Assembly: GCF_001665295.1 (NCBI RefSeq)
Contig: NZ_LZSE01000007.1
Span: forward strand, 62,001 to 126,000
DNA length: 64,000 nt
From: Mycobacterium sp. 1554424.7
GTDB taxonomy: Bacteria > Actinomycetota > Actinomycetes > Mycobacteriales > Mycobacteriaceae
Direction of reading: 5' to 3'
The stretch's first letter is position 1, and every line of letters starts with the position of its first letter. Position numbers and translations under genes: made by a program. The notes under the pieces were generated by a model, which saw only the letters and a list, made by a program, of their open reading frames with translations, was not told the origin of the DNA and searched no databases. This document shows positions 59,648-64,000 of the stretch, one piece after another.

Positions 59648-60730
59648 CTACATCCACAGTTTGGCCAGCGAATCGGCCAGGGTTTCGGGATCCTGTTTGT
59701 CGGTGTTGCAGCTGATGGCCAGGGACGTGTTCCGGTCCTTGCTCACGCGGAACGCCGTGACGAACCCGGCCCACGCTCCGTCGTGGTCGAGCGTGCCGTT
59801 GCCCATCAAATAGATTCCGGCGCCGTACCGGTCGGGGCCGCCCGGTTCGGTCGGCACCGCGCCGGCGAGCTGCGCGTCGAGCAGCCTGGCACCGCCCACC
59901 CGGCCGGTCCGGTAGTTGTCCGCCCAGGCGACCAATTGGCTTGGCGTGGTTTGAATTCCGCCGTCACCGACCTGTTCCCAACGTGGGTCGGTCTCCCGGT
60001 ACCCGTTGCCGCTCTTCTCGTATGAGACGGCCTTCTCGGGAATGGGGCCGGTGGGGTCGAGGACCATGGCCAGGCCGAGCGGACCGAAGATCTGTTCGGC
60101 GAGGAACTGCGGCAGCGGTTCCCGCGCGACCCGGCGGACGATCTCGCCGAGCAGCAGGTAGTTGGAGTTGGAGTACTCGAATTGGGATCCGGGCGCAAAT
60201 TCCAGTTTTTGCACGCCGACCAGGGCCCGCAGGGCTTCGTCCTCGGTGGTGCGGTCGCCGAGCTGATAACCCTGCGCCTCGAGCAGGCCGACGTATTCGG
60301 GGATTCCGCTCGTCTGATGCATCAGCTGCCCGACGGTGACGGTGCCTGCCCAGGTCGGCAGCTCGGGGATGTAGCGGGACAGGGCGTCGTCGAGGGCGGG
60401 TTTGCCCGCGGCGACCAGCAAGAGGAGCCCGGTCGCGGTGAACTGCTTGGACACCGAGGCGATGTCGAACACCGTGTGCGTGGTGATCGCCGTGCCGCTC
60501 GACATGTCGGCGACGCCACGAACGCCCGTCCACACCACCTTTCCCCTGACGCCGACCGCGGCCGAGCATCCCGGCACGCGGGCCTCGATCGCGTCGTCCA
60601 GCACGCTTTGGCTGCGGGCGGACGCGTCGACGTGATCGGTCGTCGACGTGGTGGCGGGCGCGGGGCCGCGGCCCCCGGCGCAGGCGCCGACCAGCAGCAA
60701 CACCGCAAGAAATGCGCACCACCGAGCCAC
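59648..60730 (-). CDS. Beta-lactamase-family serine hydrolase, lipoprotein
   Basis: 360 residues. Lipobox LLVGAC with Cys17. Class C/esterase EstB-like motifs: SVSK (Ser92, Lys95), YSN (Tyr186, Asn188) and LDHDGAWAG in place of KTG. Family includes DD-peptidases and esterases; several mycobacterial members are cell-wall lipases. Starts at GTG 60730. Convergent with the allophanate hydrolase, 7 bp apart. Confidence 0.88.
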   Translation of the reverse strand: MARWCAFLAVLLLVGACAGGRGPAPATTSTTDHVDASARSQSVLDDAIEARVPGCSAAVGVRGKVVWTGVRGVADMSSGTAITTHTVFDIASVSKQFTATGLLLLVAAGKPALDDALSRYIPELPTWAGTVTVGQLMHQTSGIPEYVGLLEAQGYQLGDRTTEDEALRALVGVQKLEFAPGSQFEYSNSNYLLLGEIVRRVAREPLPQFLAEQIFGPLGLAMVLDPTGPIPEKAVSYEKSGNGYRETDPRWEQVGDGGIQTTPSQLVAWADNYRTGRVGGARLLDAQLAGAVPTEPGGPDRYGAGIYLMGNGTLDHDGAWAGFVTAFRVSKDRNTSLAISCNTDKQDPETLADSLAKLWM

Positions 60731-60777
60731 ACCGTGAATGATCGCGCTCCGCGCCCGGCACCGCAGTGAAACCGCGC

Positions 60778-60812
60778 TTCGAGGTGGGACTTCGAGGTGG
60801 GACTTCGAGGTG
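60778..60812. repeat. 13-bp tandem repeat, 2.7 copies
   Basis: TTCGAGGTGGGAC at 60778-60790 and 60791-60803, then TTCGAGGTG at 60804-60812. In the divergent region between the serine hydrolase and SRPBCC genes. Confidence 0.85.
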
Positions 60813-60872
60813 CAGAGGTAGGGTACGCGGCAGTGCCATCCGGGTCACTCAGCGATCTTCCAGGGAGTCGGG

Positions 60873-61340
60873 ATGTCGGGTCGTAAGTTCTCGTTCGAAA
60901 TCAACTTGACCAGCAGCGCGCCCGCGTCGACGTTGTTCCGGCTGGTCGCCGACGGCGCCAACTGGTCGAAGTGGGCCAAGCCGATAGTCCGTCAGTCGAG
61001 TTGGGCGCGCCAGGGGGATCCGGCGCCGGGCGGCGTCGGGGCCATCCGAAAGGTGGGCATGTGGCCCTTGCTCGTGCAGGAGGAAACGGTCGCCTACGAG
61101 CAGGACCACCGCCACGCCTACAAGCTGGTCGCGCCGCCGAGCCCCGCCAAGGATTACTCCGGCGAAGTGGTCTTGACCCCGAATCCGGCGGGCGGCACCG
61201 ACATTCGCTGGACCGGCGCGTTCGTCGAGGGAGTCCCCGGCACGGGTCCGGTGATGCGGGCGGCGCTCGGTGGCGTGGTCCGGTTTTTTGCGGGCCGGCT
61301 GGTGAAGGCGGCCGAACGCGAATCACGCGGCGGAGGCTAG
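60873..61340 (+). CDS. SRPBCC-family protein
   Basis: 155 residues: FSFEINLTSSAPASTLFRLV, WAKPIVRQSSW, GVGAIRKVGMWPLLVQEETV, HAYKLVAPPSPAKDYSGEVV, GGTDIRWTGAFVEGVPGTGP. Typical polyketide-cyclase/dehydrase-like (Polyketide_cyc2) fold of mycobacteria, binding hydrophobic ligands. AGGGAG ribosome site before ATG 60873. Monocistronic. Confidence 0.83.
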   Translation: MSGRKFSFEINLTSSAPASTLFRLVADGANWSKWAKPIVRQSSWARQGDPAPGGVGAIRKVGMWPLLVQEETVAYEQDHRHAYKLVAPPSPAKDYSGEVVLTPNPAGGTDIRWTGAFVEGVPGTGPVMRAALGGVVRFFAGRLVKAAERESRGGG

Positions 61341-61374
61341 CGATCCCCTTGGCGCGCAAGGTCTTTCGAAGCGC

Positions 61375-61725
61375 CTAGGGATTGTTGGCCTGCTGCTCGG
61401 TGAGCTGGGCCTGCTGCATGTCCTGTTCGAACTGCTGCTGGGCCGCTTCGTTTTGTTGCTCGGCCTGCTGCATGGACTGTTGCATCTGCTGCAGCGCAAG
61501 CTGTTCCTGCTGCTGAGCCCAGTCGTCGTCAGCGTCGGCGGCGAAGCCCCCGAAGGGGCCGCTCGCGGGGGGCGACAGGGCCACGTCCGTCAGGCGCACG
61601 GACGCGGCCGTCGTGTGCGTGTCGGGACGTGCGGCGTCGAACACCGCGATCATCGACAGGGCCGCGGCCCCGGCCAAAACCAGCCGCCTCATTCGCGGTC
61701 GCTGGTTGGGGACGGTGCTTGTCAT
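61375..61725 (-). CDS. Small exported Gln-rich protein
   Basis: 116 residues. N-terminal RRLVLAGAAALSMIAVFDAA signal or anchor; middle linker; the last ~50 residues are almost all Gln, Met, Ala and Glu (WAQQQEQLALQQMQQSMQQA), predicting a coiled coil. No family recognised. Convergent with the SRPBCC gene. Confidence 0.68.
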   Translation of the reverse strand: MTSTVPNQRPRMRRLVLAGAAALSMIAVFDAARPDTHTTAASVRLTDVALSPPASGPFGGFAADADDDWAQQQEQLALQQMQQSMQQAEQQNEAAQQQFEQDMQQAQLTEQQANNP

Positions 61726-61916
61726 CCGTCATTTATGTGCCCCGTTGCTAGCCGCAGGCTGAGAACGCGCTGGCGCGCGCATATGAAATCCATTTCAACG
61801 AAGGTTTAAACGAGACGCGGGAGGCCAAAGACTAAGGGCGTCGTGGTTGGTTTGCCCGGGCGGGTAATTGCCCACGGTGCGGCGGTGTGATCCGGTCGCT
61901 GTGAAGAGGTGGACGA

Positions 61917-62423
61917 ATGAAAAAATTCGTTGTTTTCGGCATGGCGGCCACCGCCTGGCTTGGTCTGAGTCTTCCCGTGGCGCACGCGGATATCGGCGGA
62001 AATGTACCGGGTCCCGGATTGTGCGACTATCCCGGCGTGGGGGGATCGGGCATGGAGATGGGGGCCTATCACTACTGGTGCGACTTCCCGACCGAGGAGA
62101 ACGGCAGCCACTGGCACTGCGAGTACGGCGGCGGTGCCGTGCAGGGTGTAGGCGGCGTCAACATCTTGCTGTTCAGCGCCTCGGTCATCACCCCGCTGGG
62201 GGCGCTGGAGGGGTCCTGTTCGTTCCGTTGCCCCGACGGCTCGTTGTCGGCCGCGCCGAACCCGCCGGGCGCGTGGAAAAACGCGCTCCACCCGAAAAAA
62301 TGCGTTCCGGTAGAAGTGGCGCCGACGTCCGAACCGAATACCGGGTTGCCGCCCTGGCCCGGTCAACTTCCGGGTGTGACAAATCCCGCGACGCCCAACC
62401 CGGTGACCACGGAAAACCCTTAG
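61917..62423 (+). CDS. Secreted hypothetical protein
   Basis: 168 residues with a signal peptide (FVVFGMAATAWLGLSLPVAHA). Mature region has paired Cys (GLCDYPGVG, YWCDFP, WHCEYGGG, GSCSFRCPDG) and a Pro/Thr-rich tail (PWPGQLPGVTNPATPNPVTT). Resembles the CDGP-type exported family of mycobacteria in style only. Ribosome site GAAGAGG before ATG 61917. Confidence 0.75.
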   Translation: MKKFVVFGMAATAWLGLSLPVAHADIGGNVPGPGLCDYPGVGGSGMEMGAYHYWCDFPTEENGSHWHCEYGGGAVQGVGGVNILLFSASVITPLGALEGSCSFRCPDGSLSAAPNPPGAWKNALHPKKCVPVEVAPTSEPNTGLPPWPGQLPGVTNPATPNPVTTENP

Positions 62424-62462
62424 GGGCAACCGATTCGGGCGCTGCGCTCTGGATGTCGCCCG

Positions 62463-63623
62463 TTAGCCGCCTTTTTCGCTTTCGTACTTCTTCGCCATGT
62501 GCTCGACGGCCTGCAGCTGCGACTGCGCCAGTCCCTCGCGCACCTGCCCGGCGCGCGCGGCCGCGTCCAGCGTCGGCTGCGCCTGACCCTGGAAGTGCGG
62601 GATCACCTCGGCGGCGAACAGCTCGGCGGACCGCTTGGTGGCGGCGGGATTGGCCCACTCGTGGCCCATCTGCAGGAAGCAGCCGAATCCGCCGGATTGG
62701 TCCCACAGCCGCTGCACCTGGGCCCGCGCCCGCTCCGGGGTGCCGATCACCCCGGCCCCGCTCTCGTTGATGACGTCGATCATCTCGTCGAGCTGCTCGC
62801 CCGGCATCGTCATCTGGGGGAAGGCCGCCACCTTCTGGAAGTAGTTGAACCAGGATTCGATGCCGAATTTCACGTCGGCGCGGGCCTGCGCGTCGGTCTC
62901 GGCGATGTGCATCGGCCCGACCAGGCTCCAGTCTCTGCGGTCGACCTGCGTGCCGAAGGCCGCGGCGCGCTCTTCGACGATGCCCCAGTGATAGGCAAGC
63001 GCGTCGAAGCCCTCGACGATCAGCGTCGCCCCGATCGACAGCAGGCCGATGCCGTGCTTGCCCGCTAGGCGCGCCCCCGTCGGCGAGGCGACCGCGGCGA
63101 CCGCCAGCGGGATCCCGCCCTCCGAATACGGGGCGAGCTGCAGCTTGGCGTCAAAGAGCTGGTGCGTCGCGGTTTTCGCGCTCACCGTCTCCCCCGCCAG
63201 CAACCGGACGACGATGTCGAGGTTGGTCTCCAGCAGCTCGCGCGTGTCGGTCGGGTTCAATCCGATCATCGCCGAATCGGTCGGTAGCGAGCCCGGCCCG
63301 ACCCCGCCGATCACCCGACCGTGCGTGAGGTGATCCAGCAGCATCAACCGGTCGGCGACCCAGAGCGGGTTGTGGTACGACAGCGAAATGACCCCGGTGC
63401 CAAAGCGAATCCGTTTGGCGCGTTCGGCCGCCGCGGCGATGAAGACTTCCGGAGAGCTGATGATCTCGCTGCCCGCGGAGTGATGTTCGCCGATCCAGGC
63501 TTCGTCGAAGCCGACCGCGTCGAGGTGTTCGACGAACTCGAGATCCCGCTGCAGGGCCAGCGTCGGATTGGTGCCGGCCCGATGGAACGGGGCGATGAAG
63601 TATCCGAACCTGAGCTTGGCCAT
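62463..63623 (-). CDS. LLM-class flavin-dependent oxidoreductase
   Basis: 386 residues of the luciferase-like TIM barrel: LRFGYFIAPFHRAGTNPTLA, FDEAWIGEHHSAGSE, IRFGTGVISLSYHNPLWVAD, GRVIGGVGPGSLPTD. The EHH motif and GPG loop are those of FMN- or F420-binding monooxygenases. Substrate unknown. ATG 63623 has a GGGGACCCC-flanked weak ribosome site. Ends facing the secreted-protein gene. Confidence 0.87.
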   Translation of the reverse strand: MAKLRFGYFIAPFHRAGTNPTLALQRDLEFVEHLDAVGFDEAWIGEHHSAGSEIISSPEVFIAAAAERAKRIRFGTGVISLSYHNPLWVADRLMLLDHLTHGRVIGGVGPGSLPTDSAMIGLNPTDTRELLETNLDIVVRLLAGETVSAKTATHQLFDAKLQLAPYSEGGIPLAVAAVASPTGARLAGKHGIGLLSIGATLIVEGFDALAYHWGIVEERAAAFGTQVDRRDWSLVGPMHIAETDAQARADVKFGIESWFNYFQKVAAFPQMTMPGEQLDEMIDVINESGAGVIGTPERARAQVQRLWDQSGGFGCFLQMGHEWANPAATKRSAELFAAEVIPHFQGQAQPTLDAAARAGQVREGLAQSQLQAVEHMAKKYESEKGG

Positions 63624-63773
63624 TGGGGTCCCCTTGCGGTCGAGTTGACCGAACCATAACCCAAGCCGCCGCCGGTGAGGTCAAAAGGAGGACCCCGGAA
63701 ATTGCTCAGCCGGCGAGGCCAGATTCACATGACCCCACCGGCTTGGGAGCAAGTCTTCGCCGTAACCGGCGTG

Positions 63774-64000
63774 TCAGTAGCCGCCGCAGATGTTGCCGAC
63801 GCAACCCCCGCCGCCGGGACCGCCGCCACCGGTCGGGCCACCCGGGATGCTGCCGCCTCCGCCACCGGGACCGCCGCCACCGGTCGGGCCACCCGGCACG
63901 CCGCCGCCCCCGCCGCCGGGACCGCCGCCGCCGGTCGGGCCTCCCGGGGCGGGGGACGGCGCGGGCGCCACGCTGGTCGAAGGAGTGGTGGTGGTGGTCG
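63774..64000 (-). CDS. Gly/Pro-repeat protein, 5' part beyond the window
   Basis: Only the C-terminal 75 codons lie in the window: a Thr/Ser/Pro stretch (TTTTTPSTSVAPAPSPAP), three units of ~17 residues built on PGGPTGGGGPGGGG, and the end CVGNICGGY. A Thr-rich, repeat-bearing tail suggests an exported or surface protein. The start and full length cannot be seen. Confidence 0.6.
   Translation of the reverse strand, partial: TTTTTPSTSVAPAPSPAPGGPTGGGGPGGGGGGVPGGPTGGGGPGGGGGSIPGGPTGGGGPGGGGCVGNICGGY
63816..63950. repeat. 51-bp tandem repeat, three copies, coding
   Basis: The 30-bp block beginning GGGACCGCCGCC recurs at 63816, 63867 and 63918, exactly 51 bp apart, with few substitutions. It encodes the 17-residue Gly/Pro units of the partial gene. 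Confidence 0.85.

Overview
The window is high-GC actinobacterial DNA and almost certainly comes from a Mycobacterium. It carries a PE_PGRS gene at the left edge, a PE/PPE pair, a PE35-like gene, an MmpL transporter with PapA-type acyltransferases, a FadD31-like fatty acyl-AMP ligase, mycofactocin-type short-chain dehydrogenases, a cutinase, a Ddn-like F420 protein and Tpx. The PE_PGRS and PE/PPE genes point to a slow grower. The order tpx - Rv1931c-like - DJ-1 gene, followed further on by an SDR, a DUF2071 gene and fadD31, recalls the M. tuberculosis Rv1925-Rv1932 region with an insertion in the middle. I see no rRNA, tRNA, CRISPR array or intact insertion sequence.

Layout. 1-2 kb: PE_PGRS 5' part and a SigH-like ECF sigma factor with no anti-sigma gene next to it. 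2.1-5.9 kb: a tightly overlapping glycosyltransferase / methyltransferase / alpha-alpha toroid protein / methyltransferase cluster behind a promoter with a perfect palindrome. 6-11 kb: cutinase, CYP140-like P450 with a divergent TetR, two very small genes, a secreted GH16 glycanase and an LCMT-type methyltransferase. 11.3-14.1 kb: an atypical PE, a PPE protein ending in a toxin-like domain, and two small downstream genes, one resembling colicin immunity proteins. 15-22 kb: oxidoreductase, stand-alone EF-Tu domain 2, CycA-type permease, VOC/AraC pair, acyltransferase/methyltransferase pair, TetR and an epoxide-hydrolase-like protein. 22.4-26.5 kb: an IclR-controlled catabolic operon (PhyH-type dioxygenase, two mycofactocin SDRs) with the decayed ends of a Baeyer-Villiger monooxygenase and a thioesterase. 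26.6-30 kb: epimerase and a CitA/DcuS-type two-component system. 30-37.4 kb: mmpL, two tandem-duplicate acyltransferases and papA. 37.6-44.5 kb: PE35-like protein, acyl-CoA dehydrogenase-like flavoprotein, NYN protein, DUF4333 lipoprotein, tpx, GlxA regulator, DJ-1 enzyme, and an ArsR operon of four genes joined by 4-bp overlaps. 44.5-47.8 kb: Ddn-like protein and a membrane/Rieske module flanked by two copies of one 12-bp palindrome. 47.8-56.4 kb: SnoaL/SDR divergon, DUF2071, fadD31, a SnoaL-tailed sigma factor with DinB/maleylpyruvate-isomerase-like and DUF899 partners, two SDRs. 56.6-64 kb: AtoE transporter with allophanate hydrolase, beta-lactamase-like lipoprotein, small secreted proteins, LLM oxidoreductase and the 3' end of a Gly/Pro-repeat protein.

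The most interesting item is the PE / PPE-toxin / immunity locus at 11.35-14.10 kb, which looks like a type VII-associated polymorphic toxin system. Next are the lipid-export/acylation operon with two copies of a 91-bp upstream element, the glycosyltransferase-methyltransferase-toroid cluster, and the Rieske module with its paired operators. Many genes begin exactly six bases after a TANNNT -10 box, indicating widespread leaderless transcripts. All assignments rest on reading the sequence and on recalled family features; no database search was run.
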